13,053 nt of DNA from Thermofilaceae archaeon (GCA_027017165.1 JALURF010000048.1:1908-14960); one strand, 5' to 3'; counted from the stretch's first letter, positions 1-7,486 are shown. Notes: generated from the sequence alone by a model not told the origin. Numbers and translations are program-made.

Positions 1-459
1 ACCACTGATCCCACGGGGTTGGCAAAAATATCCGATGTACCCGTTCCTTCGGGCTACGACGTATTCTTCGACGTATACTATAAGGGCAGATATGCCATTA
101 AGAATCTTGTATTTGAGAGCCCAGGTAAAATTAAGGAGGTAAGACTCGACGTTTTAGTTGAGGTATTCGGCTTCCCCCTCTCAACTATAGAAACTCTGGC
201 ACTGGTGACTGGCGCGATCGGAGGCTCTCTAGGCGTGTACCTCTTCATGCGCTGGTATACGTTTAGAAAAGCAGTATCACAGATGTTTCTAGAAAGCCAG
301 CCGCCCGTAGAAAGTTACTACGGCTATGAATTAGAAGAGGAAAGAGAAAAGACGAGCGCGCCAGCGAGATTTTGGAAAAAGTTAAAAGAGAGGTTGCGCG
401 AATTGTTTGGAGGTGGAGAAGAAGAGGAGTATGAGGAAGAATACGACGTATTCGGCTAG
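1..459 (+). CDS. C-terminal part of a membrane-anchored surface protein (5' end outside window)
   Basis: The reading frame is open from base 1, so only the last 152 residues or so are visible and the true start lies upstream; the TTG at 19 is an internal codon. The first 45 residues look like the end of a carboxypeptidase-regulatory or transthyretin-like beta-sandwich: a D-P-T-G-L-A turn, then S-G-Y-D-V and a strand ending K-G-R-Y-A. A hydrophobic, glycine-rich segment follows (IETLALVTGAIGGSLGVYLF, bases 187-246), probably the single membrane anchor. After it comes a charged tail of about 70 residues ending in a run of glutamates and tyrosines, predicted cytoplasmic. The layout resembles the protein at 4224-5561. 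The last 29 bases overlap the next gene. Ligand and function are unknown; the domain assignment is by eye. Confidence 0.75.
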   Translation, partial: TTDPTGLAKISDVPVPSGYDVFFDVYYKGRYAIKNLVFESPGKIKEVRLDVLVEVFGFPLSTIETLALVTGAIGGSLGVYLFMRWYTFRKAVSQMFLESQPPVESYYGYELEEEREKTSAPARFWKKLKERLRELFGGGEEEEYEEEYDVFG

Positions 460-1459
460 GCAAGTTTTCGAGGTAAAAGAGGACATACCGCTTATAGGAC
501 ATATAGCCTTTGGATTAATAGACCGAGGAACCAACCTCATCCAGGTCAGGCCCACTTCTCTCTGCCCTCTTTCCTGTATTTTCTGTTCGGTCGACGCTGG
601 TCCTAAATCCAAGTACAGGAGTACTGAATACTTAGTCGATCTTGACTATCTCGTAGAAGTTTTGAGAGCTTTAATCGAGTATAAGGGGATAAATGACGCT
701 CAAGCGCATATAGACTCCGTAGGCGACCCGGTTACGTATCCGAGAATAGTCGACCTCATCCACGGCATAAGGGAGATTGAAAAAGTGAAAGTAATTTCTC
801 TCGAGACTCACGGAGCGTTACTGAATGAGAAGCTTTTAGACGATATGGACGCGGCCGGGCTCTCAAGGCTTAACCTCTCGATAGACACTATGGACCCGGA
901 ATTGGCCAAGTTTCTTAGCGATACGGATTGGTTCGATTTGCCTAAGGTGCTAGATCTCGCAACCTATGTAGCGGAGAATTTGAAAATGGATTTGCTAATA
1001 GCTCCTGTCTGGGTTCCCGGGATTAACGATGCAGACATGCCTAAACTGATAGAATTCGCCAAACGAATCGGCGCTGGGAAAAAGTGGCCTCCTCTCGGAA
1101 TTCAAAAGTATGAAGCACATAAATACGGCCGCAAGCCGAAGGGCGTTAAACCAATGACTTGGTACGATTTCTATAAGACTCTCAGAAAATGGGAAGATGA
1201 GTATGGGGTGAAACTGGTGTTAAATCCTAAAGATTTTGGAATATACAAGACTAAACGCCTGCCGTTAATATTCAAGCGAGGAGAGAAGGTCTCCGCCAAG
1301 GTTGTAGGTCCCGGATGGCATAGAGGGGAATGGCTAGCCGTGGCGGAAGGCAGGGTTATAGCTGTTTTAGGAGTTAGTGGGGAACCGCCAGTTGGGTCCC
1401 GGGTTAAGGTGGAGATTTTACGGAATAAACACAATATTTACGTGGGAGTTTTAGGCTAG
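431..1459 (+). CDS. Radical SAM protein with C-terminal TRAM-like domain
   Basis: From ATG 431 the protein has 342 residues. C45, C49 and C52 form the CxxxCxxC motif that binds the 4Fe-4S cluster in radical SAM enzymes, which cleave S-adenosylmethionine to start radical chemistry. Downstream segments fit the partial TIM barrel: a D-S-V-G-D-P turn, then S-L-E-T-H-G, then L-N-L-S-I-D. Residues about 282-342 resemble a TRAM domain, an RNA-binding OB-like fold (G-E-K-V start, E-G-R-V-I-A-V-L core, G-S-R-V-K-V-E-I end). That suggests, but does not prove, RNA modification. I think it belongs to the archaeal group of uncharacterised radical SAM proteins (COG2100-like). ATG 431 is preferred over TTG 407 because a strong Shine-Dalgarno sequence (GGAGGTG, 409-415) and GAGGAG (424-429) lie just before it. 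Its tail overlaps the convergent helicase gene by 9 bp. Confidence 0.85.
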   Translation: MRKNTTYSARQVFEVKEDIPLIGHIAFGLIDRGTNLIQVRPTSLCPLSCIFCSVDAGPKSKYRSTEYLVDLDYLVEVLRALIEYKGINDAQAHIDSVGDPVTYPRIVDLIHGIREIEKVKVISLETHGALLNEKLLDDMDAAGLSRLNLSIDTMDPELAKFLSDTDWFDLPKVLDLATYVAENLKMDLLIAPVWVPGINDADMPKLIEFAKRIGAGKKWPPLGIQKYEAHKYGRKPKGVKPMTWYDFYKTLRKWEDEYGVKLVLNPKDFGIYKTKRLPLIFKRGEKVSAKVVGPGWHRGEWLAVAEGRVIAVLGVSGEPPVGSRVKVEILRNKHNIYVGVLG

Positions 1460-3274
1460 TAGTCTGCTGGGTAGGGATATTATCGTAGGCTTTATATCTA
1501 AAAGCTCTAAGATTTTCTTGCTTAAAGCCCTTCTATCAAGTATGAAGAAAGATGCTTTATCTTTCGGCCCTCTAATGGCCCTTCCGAAGGCTTGCTTTAC
1601 TTTAATGAGAGTCGGTATTAACACTACGTATTCCCAGCCCTTCTCCTTGCCGTATAGCTCGCTCATCCTAGCTAGATACGCCTCCAAGTAGTCGTTTGGC
1701 TCCGGGAAAGGTAGACCTGCCACTATAACGGCCCCGATGAGGCTCGCTCCGTCCCTGGTAAGCTCTATGCCCTCCGTCAGCTTACCTCCCGCCACCGCGT
1801 GTATCACTACTCTCCCGCTCAATTGCCCGATTTTCTCTGCAACCTCATCAATCTTGGTGTTTTCCCTCTCCACTATGTCGAGGATTTTTTCCTCGATCTT
1901 CTCTTTAGCTTTCTCGTAGATGGAGAGCACTTTGCTCATAACTTCATATGAGGGGTATACCGTTAGGACGACGTATTCGCTCGGGATTCTAGCTCTTATG
2001 TAGAGGATATAGTAGGCTAGCTTTCTATATACTTCAGATCCTCTAACTCTGTACTTCGTAGTTACGTTAGCGGCGCAGAAGTATCGTTTATTCTCCGGAG
2101 GGAAGATATCCTCTACTTCCACGTACTCTATTTCTCTTTTTAATCCGTACACGTCTCTGAGGTAGTTTAATGGAGGAAGCGTGCCGGACATGAGTATAGC
2201 CGTGTAGGCTTCGTTCAATAAAGCTGTGGCTATTGCTGGATTCAACATTTTAACTTCAATTCTATCTCCTAAAGCGAAGACTCCTATATCCTCGTAGTGT
2301 AGGGTATACATTATATCTAAGTAGTGCAGAAACCTCCACACGCTCCTAAGAAAGCTTCTAGCTTTTAAGCCGTGCATCTCGACTTTAATACCTCTAATAA
2401 TATCAGATACCTCACCTAGGATATCTAAGTTTATTCTATCTACAACCTCGCCGTAGAAGTAGTCGGTACTGAGTCTTAAATACCTCTTAGCTCCTCTGTA
2501 CTTCTCCATAAAATTCAGCAAAATGTACAGGTACTCTTTACAGGCTTCCCTTAGGATAGCTGGTATGGCGTGGCTATACTTGTCCAACTCGCTTAAGCTC
2601 CGTTCAACGGTTTTCGCCGATAAGCCTCTATCCGAGCTCTGAGTTACGCTCTCTAAATTATGAGCTTCATCAACTACTATTACCGCGTCTTTTAGGTGAA
2701 GAACTCCTACATCGTAGGAAAACACGCTCTGCCTTATATATGGGTTGAAGAGGTAGGGATATGTAGCTACAATAAAGTGTGCTTCGTCGAACATGTACTT
2801 GCAGGCATACCATGGGCAAGCTTCTTCTTCCATAGCATTTTCTAAAAACTCAGATATTTTAGAGAAGGACTTTGGCCTAATCCTCTTTAATGGGCATAGT
2901 TTTTTCAATCTGAAATCTCTACAAGTTTCTATAAAGTCTTCGCTAGGCAGTTTAAGCTCTTGACTAGTTCTAAGCCTATGTAGGCACATATCCTTCTTAG
3001 CTATTAAAAAAGTGTAGCTTATCCAGGTAGCCTTGGACTTTAGCATGTATAATTCTTTTAGTACTGGTCTAACCTCGTTTTTCGTACGCACAACGTATAG
3101 ACATTTCTTGTCCTTGTTTTCCTTAAGAAAACGCGCGATAGAATATAAAACTACAATGGTTTTCCCGAATCCTGTAGGCGCGTTTAATCCCACGATTTTT
3201 CCGTCTCGGAGACTTTTCTCTATAACACTTATAACTTCTTTCTGTTTTTCCCTGAATTCGGGATAAGGCCACAT
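1451..3274 (-). CDS. xpd: XPD/Rad3-family iron-sulfur DNA helicase
   Basis: This 607-residue protein is a superfamily 2 helicase of the XPD (Rad3/ERCC2) type, an ATP-driven 5'-3' DNA helicase linked to nucleotide excision repair. R8 and Q11 precede Walker A (A-P-T-G-F-G-K-T, residues 32-39). Cysteines 97, 118, 127 and 153 fit the four ligands of the 4Fe-4S domain; the last lies in a C-P-W-Y motif like the C-P-Y-F/Y of known XPDs. The DEAH box is at 202-205, S-G-T-L at 363-366, and motif VI (Q-A-F-G-R-A-I-R) at 561-568. Length is close to Thermoplasma and Sulfolobus XPD. The ATG at 3274 has an AT-rich element about 25 nt upstream, suiting a leaderless transcript. XPD is the best family fit; DinG is less likely because of the clear archaeal-XPD-like C-terminal half. 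Confidence 0.92.
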   Translation of the reverse strand: MWPYPEFREKQKEVISVIEKSLRDGKIVGLNAPTGFGKTIVVLYSIARFLKENKDKKCLYVVRTKNEVRPVLKELYMLKSKATWISYTFLIAKKDMCLHRLRTSQELKLPSEDFIETCRDFRLKKLCPLKRIRPKSFSKISEFLENAMEEEACPWYACKYMFDEAHFIVATYPYLFNPYIRQSVFSYDVGVLHLKDAVIVVDEAHNLESVTQSSDRGLSAKTVERSLSELDKYSHAIPAILREACKEYLYILLNFMEKYRGAKRYLRLSTDYFYGEVVDRINLDILGEVSDIIRGIKVEMHGLKARSFLRSVWRFLHYLDIMYTLHYEDIGVFALGDRIEVKMLNPAIATALLNEAYTAILMSGTLPPLNYLRDVYGLKREIEYVEVEDIFPPENKRYFCAANVTTKYRVRGSEVYRKLAYYILYIRARIPSEYVVLTVYPSYEVMSKVLSIYEKAKEKIEEKILDIVERENTKIDEVAEKIGQLSGRVVIHAVAGGKLTEGIELTRDGASLIGAVIVAGLPFPEPNDYLEAYLARMSELYGKEKGWEYVVLIPTLIKVKQAFGRAIRGPKDKASFFILDRRALSKKILELLDIKPTIISLPSRLLA

Positions 3275-3293
3275 TATTTTTAAACCTTAATAA

Positions 3294-3304
3294 TCAAAAT
3301 ATCC
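3294..3304 (-). promoter_or_regulatory. Possible TATA element for the xpd gene
   Basis: On the minus strand this reads GGATATTTTGA, centred about 25 nt before the ATG at 3274. That spacing would place transcription start at or next to the start codon. A closer T/A-rich run (3277-3284) is too near the ATG to act as its TATA box. Assigned by spacing and composition only. Confidence 0.4.
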
Positions 3305-3349
3305 TCTGTAGTATAATACCGTAACGCTTAACCACGAACAGACGTAACG

Positions 3350-3361
3350 TTTTATTAATAA
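3350..3361 (+). promoter_or_regulatory. Possible TATA element for the 3380 operon
   Basis: TTTTATTAATAA is centred about 25 nt before the ATG at 3380, which has no Shine-Dalgarno sequence. This suits a leaderless archaeal promoter for the GHMP-kinase-like gene and its coupled partner. It shares the 105-bp divergent gap with the xpd promoter. Confidence 0.5.
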
Positions 3362-3379
3362 CTTGCACTTAAATAGCCG

Positions 3380-4234
3380 ATGAAGATATACGAAATCCCC
3401 ATAGCATTGAACATCGTAGGCGGTTATCTAGCGGAGGAGGGTAGTCCACTGGTATTCCTGCCACTAAAGCCAGTTTTAAAAGTAGAATTCCGAGAAAATG
3501 AAGGTGGATTTTCGTTGGGAAGTATTGAAAAATTTGTGAATAAGAGGAGGCTCGAGGAGATAGCGGATTTACTGTTTCGACATTCAAAGAGTAAAGTTGG
3601 GATAAAGGTAGCAGGCCTCCCCAACCCCATATCGTCTCTGTGTTATGAAGGAGCCGTGCTAGCTGCATTAGCTACCTATCTAGAAGTTGACGAGGAACTT
3701 TTACAATATATAATAGAGGAGAAGGTGAAAAGCTCTGAAAGAGGCCTTTTAGCTGGAAGCGCTATTTGCTCGCAAACCCGTAAACCAATCGCTTATAGAG
3801 TAGGGGAGGGTTACGTAGGGTTAGAGCCGGGAGTATTGAACACTCACCTATATTTAATAAGTTTAGGGAATAGAGTTTCACTGAATAAAATCACAGCTCA
3901 AATTAGGGCTTTGAAAAGTAGCTATGGAGATGTTTTTGAGCCTCTTTTCCATGCCTTCTGCAGATTATCGATAAAGGTAGCTGAGTATCTGGAAGCTGGA
4001 GATGTAGAAAAGCTATCTTATATGCTGAAACTGGGTCACAAAATTCTATCCGCCGCCGGTTTAGTCCCGGAACCAGTGGAAGAACTTATCCAAAAAGTAG
4101 AAAGGTTTGGATATTGGGCTAAACTCTTAGAAGATGCTGGGCAATACATTTTTACCTTAGCAGCAGAGGATTTAGAGGAGAAATTAAAAAAGTACTTTGA
4201 AGATTTAGAGGTGTACGAGCTCTATGTCGCGTAA
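3380..4234 (+). CDS. Divergent GHMP-kinase-like protein
   Basis: A 284-residue protein whose overall layout recalls GHMP kinases (mevalonate kinase and relatives), but whose key motifs are eroded. The N-terminus I-P-I-A-L-N-I-V-G-G-Y (6-16) sits where family members have the P-x-K-x-x-L-x-G-E-H segment, and lacks the E-H. Residues 78-101 (A-G-L-P-N-P-I-S-S-L-C-Y-E-G-A then an alanine-rich helix) sit where the phosphate loop P-x-G-x-G-S-S-A is expected, with the glycines largely missing. Near the C-terminus E-D-A-G-Q-Y-I-F (251-258) replaces the usual G-A-G-x-G-G. A pattern like this suggests a non-catalytic or re-purposed member. Its last 11 bases overlap the next gene, so the two are probably translated together. 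Substrate and role are unknown. The family call is by eye and tentative. Confidence 0.5.
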   Translation: MKIYEIPIALNIVGGYLAEEGSPLVFLPLKPVLKVEFRENEGGFSLGSIEKFVNKRRLEEIADLLFRHSKSKVGIKVAGLPNPISSLCYEGAVLAALATYLEVDEELLQYIIEEKVKSSERGLLAGSAICSQTRKPIAYRVGEGYVGLEPGVLNTHLYLISLGNRVSLNKITAQIRALKSSYGDVFEPLFHAFCRLSIKVAEYLEAGDVEKLSYMLKLGHKILSAAGLVPEPVEELIQKVERFGYWAKLLEDAGQYIFTLAAEDLEEKLKKYFEDLEVYELYVA

Positions 4235-5561
4235 AAAGACGGTAATAGTCTTAGTAGCATTTCTACTGTTATTCTGTACAGTAAATGTCCAGGCACAAGA
4301 GGAGATGATACTAGTATTAACTAAGGAAGTGTCGGTCGCCGATACGAACTTCAAGGTCGGGCCTCCCTATAGAGTTTTTTCGATTGGAGAAGATGGAGTA
4401 TACCTATACGTCGAACTGAAGAATTTAGACAAACCGTTACAGCTGGGTATTAAAGTTTTAAACCCCTTCGGCGAAGAAGTCTTAAACTATGAAGTAAATA
4501 TTTCAAGTCCTAGAGAAAAGGGTATCCTACGCTATCCGTGGGTTAGAGGATACCTATACATCCCGATAATGGGGGAAGAGAACGGATTCGCGTTTTTCCA
4601 AGTATATTATTACGAGAAGATTAGCGAAGACCTGCCCGAGAACGTTAGGATCAGCATGGATGGGGAGTGGTTTTTCGAAATATACCGAGATGGAGAGCTC
4701 GTTAGAAGTTTAAAGTTCGTAGTTAGACTTCTAAAGTTGAAAGTATATATTTTAGATTCTAACGGTGAGCCTATAGACGAGGCTAAGGCTAGGATAGTAG
4801 GAGATCACGTTACCTCGATATTAGACGTATACGGCGGCATTTTGGAACAAGATCTACGCCCCGGCTCCTATCTCTTAGAGGTATACAAGTCTAATATCGC
4901 GGTTTACAGGTCGACTATCAACTTAACGAGAGAAGACATCGAAATCCAAGCTATATGCAATGTAACTAACTTAGTTATAAGGATTCTCGACCAAAGAGGA
5001 GTTCCAGTCGATAAAGCAGAGGTTATACTTGAAGGATTGGATAGCGTGCTCGAGGCTTCGACCAATGAGACTGGCTCCATAATTTTCGAAAGTATACCAT
5101 TCCACAGGTACAGAGTTTCTGTTGTAAAATACGGTATTAACGTGGGTGAGCATGAAGTAACAATCGACAGTCCCATCGCCGTGTACGATTTGACGGTCAA
5201 CGTGACGGATTTCTGTGTGAAAGTCGTTGGAGAGCATAGAAAACCTCTCCCGAGGAGCAAAGTGGCTTTAATCTTTCCTGGAATAACTCTCACAACTCTA
5301 ACGGGTGAGAATGGAGAAGCTATATTCAAGCAAGTGCCCAGAGGAGTTTGGGAAGTTGTGATTAACTACAAGAATTTAGAAGAAAGAGATAGAATACCTG
5401 TAGAGGAGGATAATTGCGTAGAGGTTAAACTTCCTGTGTTCTTTGAGATATTGGACGTTACCCTATCGAAGGAAATGTTGCTGATCGTTATCTTGGGCTT
5501 AACGACTGTTGTCGTATTGATCATAGCCGCTATCGTGCTAAGAAGCCGGGTAATGGATTAG
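4224..5561 (+). CDS. Secreted membrane-anchored protein with three beta-sandwich-like repeats
   Basis: A 445-residue surface protein. Residues 1-24 form a signal peptide: S-R-K-K, a hydrophobic core, then V-Q-A-Q as likely cleavage area. Residues about 25-169 form an uncharacterised beta-rich region. Three tandem repeats of about 80 residues follow, at about 170-247, 248-327 and 328-407. Each has the pattern V-x-I-L-D-x-x-G-x-P-(I/V)-x-x-A-x-(V/A), a turn with G, then an R/Y-x-V-x-V strand, typical of carboxypeptidase-regulatory or Ig-like beta-sandwiches. A single membrane helix lies at about 418-438, followed by a short positive tail, so nearly the whole protein is outside the cell. AGAGGTG at 4207-4213 is a plausible Shine-Dalgarno sequence 10 nt before ATG 4224. 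It is probably co-expressed with the GHMP-kinase-like gene. Ligand unknown. Confidence 0.8.
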   Translation: MSRKKTVIVLVAFLLLFCTVNVQAQEEMILVLTKEVSVADTNFKVGPPYRVFSIGEDGVYLYVELKNLDKPLQLGIKVLNPFGEEVLNYEVNISSPREKGILRYPWVRGYLYIPIMGEENGFAFFQVYYYEKISEDLPENVRISMDGEWFFEIYRDGELVRSLKFVVRLLKLKVYILDSNGEPIDEAKARIVGDHVTSILDVYGGILEQDLRPGSYLLEVYKSNIAVYRSTINLTREDIEIQAICNVTNLVIRILDQRGVPVDKAEVILEGLDSVLEASTNETGSIIFESIPFHRYRVSVVKYGINVGEHEVTIDSPIAVYDLTVNVTDFCVKVVGEHRKPLPRSKVALIFPGITLTTLTGENGEAIFKQVPRGVWEVVINYKNLEERDRIPVEEDNCVEVKLPVFFEILDVTLSKEMLLIVILGLTTVVVLIIAAIVLRSRVMD

Positions 5562-5592
5562 CAAAAACTAAATAGGCTTCAGTAGCTAAAAT

Positions 5593-5651
5593 AACTTGTG
5601 ATGATTGAGTCCCGCACTGAGCCGTGATGTGGACTACATGGTCTGATGGTG
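5593..5651 (+). ncRNA. C/D box sRNA (2'-O-methylation guide)
   Basis: All four boxes of an archaeal C/D sRNA are present in order with canonical spacing: box C GTGATGA (5598-5604), a 12-nt guide (5605-5616, TTGAGTCCCGCA), box D' CTGA (5617-5620), a 3-nt spacer, box C' GTGATGT (5624-5630), a 12-nt guide (5631-5642, GGACTACATGGT), and box D CTGA (5643-5646). Two exact 12-nt guide intervals match the measured spacing of archaeal sRNPs. Such RNAs bind L7Ae, Nop5 and fibrillarin and direct 2'-O-methylation of rRNA or tRNA at the base paired five positions before D or D'. An AT-rich element (AAAACTAAATA, 5564-5574) lies about 25 nt before the expected 5' end. Ends are approximate. Targets were not determined. 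It overlaps the apparent start of the small gene that follows. Confidence 0.85.
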
Positions 5652-5656
5652 AAATC

Positions 5657-5914
5657 TTGAAATCCCCCCTCTCTCTTTACGAGAAACGTCTAGAACTTTT
5701 ATGGGAATTAAAGAAGCGGGGATTTTATGTAAGAATGCACGCTTATGAATACCTTATAGGAGATGGAGATAAGTTTAAAGCACTAATATTTTTGGAGCCC
5801 GAGCTAGAACGCGCAATTCTAAAGATTCTCGATGATAGTGTAGTTGAGACAAGGAAAGCTATAGAAGAAGTACTCTTTAATATAGATCCGGGAATAAGAG
5901 TTGAGGTTATATGA
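5657..5914 (+). CDS. Small protein of unknown function, coupled to moaD
   Basis: I do not recognise this family. From the preferred TTG at 5657 the product has 85 residues; starts at GTG 5624 or ATG 5627 would give 96 or 95. The upstream starts are less likely because they fall inside box C' of the C/D sRNA, while TTG 5657 has GGTGA (5648-5652) at Shine-Dalgarno distance. The protein is soluble and charged: an N-terminal helix rich in L, E, K and R (Y-E-K-R-L-E-L-L-W-E-L-K-K-R-G), a beta-like stretch Y-V-R-M-H-A-Y-E-Y-L, and a C-terminal helical part ending I-R-V-E-V-I. No metal-binding or catalytic motif is visible. Its stop overlaps the moaD start (ATGA at 5911-5914), suggesting translation together and perhaps a link to molybdopterin or sulfur-carrier work. 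Confidence 0.65.
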   Translation: MKSPLSLYEKRLELLWELKKRGFYVRMHAYEYLIGDGDKFKALIFLEPELERAILKILDDSVVETRKAIEEVLFNIDPGIRVEVI

Positions 5915-6180
5915 TTATCGTTAGGTTTTATGGCTACTATAGAGAGGCTCTTAATATTGAGAAAATAGAAATAGGTAGAGCTGAAACCCTAAGAGATGTG
6001 CTGGAGAAATTAAGGAAACTTCTGGGCGAGAAGAGTAGCATACTTTTCGAAAAAGATGGATTGAAGAAAGAACTTTTATTAGCTGTAAACAGCGTAGTAG
6101 TCAAACCGGACGATATTGAGGATAAAAAAATCGTTGATGGAGACGTTATTTCCATAATGCCCTTGCCTAGTGGAGGGTAG
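5911..6180 (+). CDS. moaD: MoaD-family sulfur carrier / ubiquitin-like protein
   Basis: An 89-residue beta-grasp protein ending in M-P-L-P-S-G-G. The terminal Gly-Gly is adenylated and thiocarboxylated in MoaD, ThiS and archaeal ubiquitin-like modifiers (SAMPs). V-N-S-V-V-V followed by D-G-D-V-I-S-I-M-P before the tail is the typical family ending. As the small subunit of molybdopterin synthase it would carry the sulfur that MoaE transfers to precursor Z (cPMP). A moaE gene lies on the same strand at 8832. GAGGTT (5903-5908) is a close Shine-Dalgarno sequence, and the start overlaps the previous stop by 4 bp. The tail overlaps the convergent transporter gene by 14 bp. A role in tRNA thiolation or protein conjugation is also possible. 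Confidence 0.88.
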   Translation: MIIVRFYGYYREALNIEKIEIGRAETLRDVLEKLRKLLGEKSSILFEKDGLKKELLLAVNSVVVKPDDIEDKKIVDGDVISIMPLPSGG

Positions 6181-7465
6181 AGGTAGAATTCTTCCTCAAT
6201 TCCTTAGCTCTTTCAGCCATTAAAGTTCTTAGTCTCGCGATGTCTCGGTGTATTATCGCCGCTAGTATAGTGAAGAAAATCCCGCATAAAACCCAGGTAG
6301 ACGAAGAGATCAGCACTATGGACTCGCCTAAACTAGACTTCTCTGCTAGAATACCTACTATCAGGGGGGACACGGCAGAGCCTATATTTTCAAACGTTCT
6401 CAGCGCGGATGTAGCGCTACTCCTAAGCTCGGGTTCGGTCACGTCAGTTATAGCGGCTGAGACGTTAGGAGCCGCCATCGGGATTTCAAAGGCTGTTAAC
6501 GCTCCGAAGATCATAAACGATGGGTAGTCCGGGGCCGTTATGGTTAAGTAGATTAATGCCGCTGAGAGAAAAACCACTATAGCTCCGAAAACAGCTCTAC
6601 CCCTCGGAGTTTTTCTGAAGAGATAATCTCCTATTAAGCCCCCAACGATGTTTCCTAGAACCATGGCTATCAACCAGATAGCCATAGTCACTACTATAGC
6701 CTCTTCGGTAAACCCCCTCTCCTGAGCCAAGTATGTCGGAATCCAGAATTCTATAGCGTTCCACGGGAAGACCCCAAAGAAGCCTTGAAGGTATAGCAAT
6801 ACTAGAGACTTATTTTTCAATAGTAGTGGCAATTCGGAAAGCTTAATCCTGTAGATATCTTCTACAAGTACGTCGCGTAGCTCAGGTTCAGAACTCCCCC
6901 TAGGTATATCTCTAACTGTGAAGTAAACCAATAAGGCTGTTAATAATCCGATAGTACCCGTTATGTAGAATGAGAGCCGCCAGTTTATCTTCAATCCTAT
7001 TAGGACGGCGAGCATTATCCCGATTATAGAGCCTAAGGGTGCCGCCGCGTTTATAAAGCCCATCGCTTTACCTCTCTTCTCGGGCTCAAAATAGTCGGCT
7101 ACCAAACTGTAAATGCCGGGCGGAGCCGCGTCGTCTATCCCCGTAGCTATTCTGGTTATGAAAAATTCTCTAAAAACACGCGCTAAAGAGTTCAGCCAAG
7201 TGGTAGCCCCCCATATGGCGGCGGCTGCCGATACCAAAAGGCGCCTGGAATACTTATCGTACAGGTATCCCCAAACCGGATATAAGAGGGCCGCGGCTAA
7301 AATTGGCACGGAAAAAACTAACCCCAACTCGGCGTAGGTTATGCTGAATTCCTCTAGTAAAGCTGGCGCTATTCCCGAGATTATAAATCTGTCGGCTTGA
7401 TGAAACACTAGAAATAGAAAGAATACGAGCACTACATACCAGCGGTAGTATTTTCCGATTTTCAC
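6167..7465 (-). CDS. MFS transporter, probably for sugars or organic anions
   Basis: A 432-residue major facilitator superfamily protein with about 12 hydrophobic segments, the usual length. Helix 1 is at about 11-29. The MFS signature loop between helices 2 and 3 is W-G-Y-L-Y-D-K-Y-S-R-R (65-75). A second conserved stretch R-I-A-T-G-I-D-D-A-A-P-P-G (105-117), followed by D-Y-F-E-P-E-K-R-G-K-A, recalls the UhpC/anion-cation symporter branch. The GTG at 7465 is the most upstream reasonable start; no ATG lies near. The gene begins 21 bp after the glycosidase stop on the same strand, so the two are probably one operon, which suggests glycoside or oligosaccharide uptake. Substrate is inferred from context only. 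No Shine-Dalgarno sequence is obvious. Confidence 0.88.
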   Translation of the reverse strand: MKIGKYYRWYVVLVFFLFLVFHQADRFIISGIAPALLEEFSITYAELGLVFSVPILAAALLYPVWGYLYDKYSRRLLVSAAAAIWGATTWLNSLARVFREFFITRIATGIDDAAPPGIYSLVADYFEPEKRGKAMGFINAAAPLGSIIGIMLAVLIGLKINWRLSFYITGTIGLLTALLVYFTVRDIPRGSSEPELRDVLVEDIYRIKLSELPLLLKNKSLVLLYLQGFFGVFPWNAIEFWIPTYLAQERGFTEEAIVVTMAIWLIAMVLGNIVGGLIGDYLFRKTPRGRAVFGAIVVFLSAALIYLTITAPDYPSFMIFGALTAFEIPMAAPNVSAAITDVTEPELRSSATSALRTFENIGSAVSPLIVGILAEKSSLGESIVLISSSTWVLCGIFFTILAAIIHRDIARLRTLMAERAKELRKNSTSTLH

Positions 7466-7486
7466 GGTTATAATATCCTTACACGG

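Noticed and set aside
4904..5329. Long minus-strand open frame inside the surface protein gene
   Set aside because: The plus-strand frame has a signal peptide, repeats and membrane anchor; the minus-strand product has low-complexity serine/threonine/leucine composition typical of antisense shadows.
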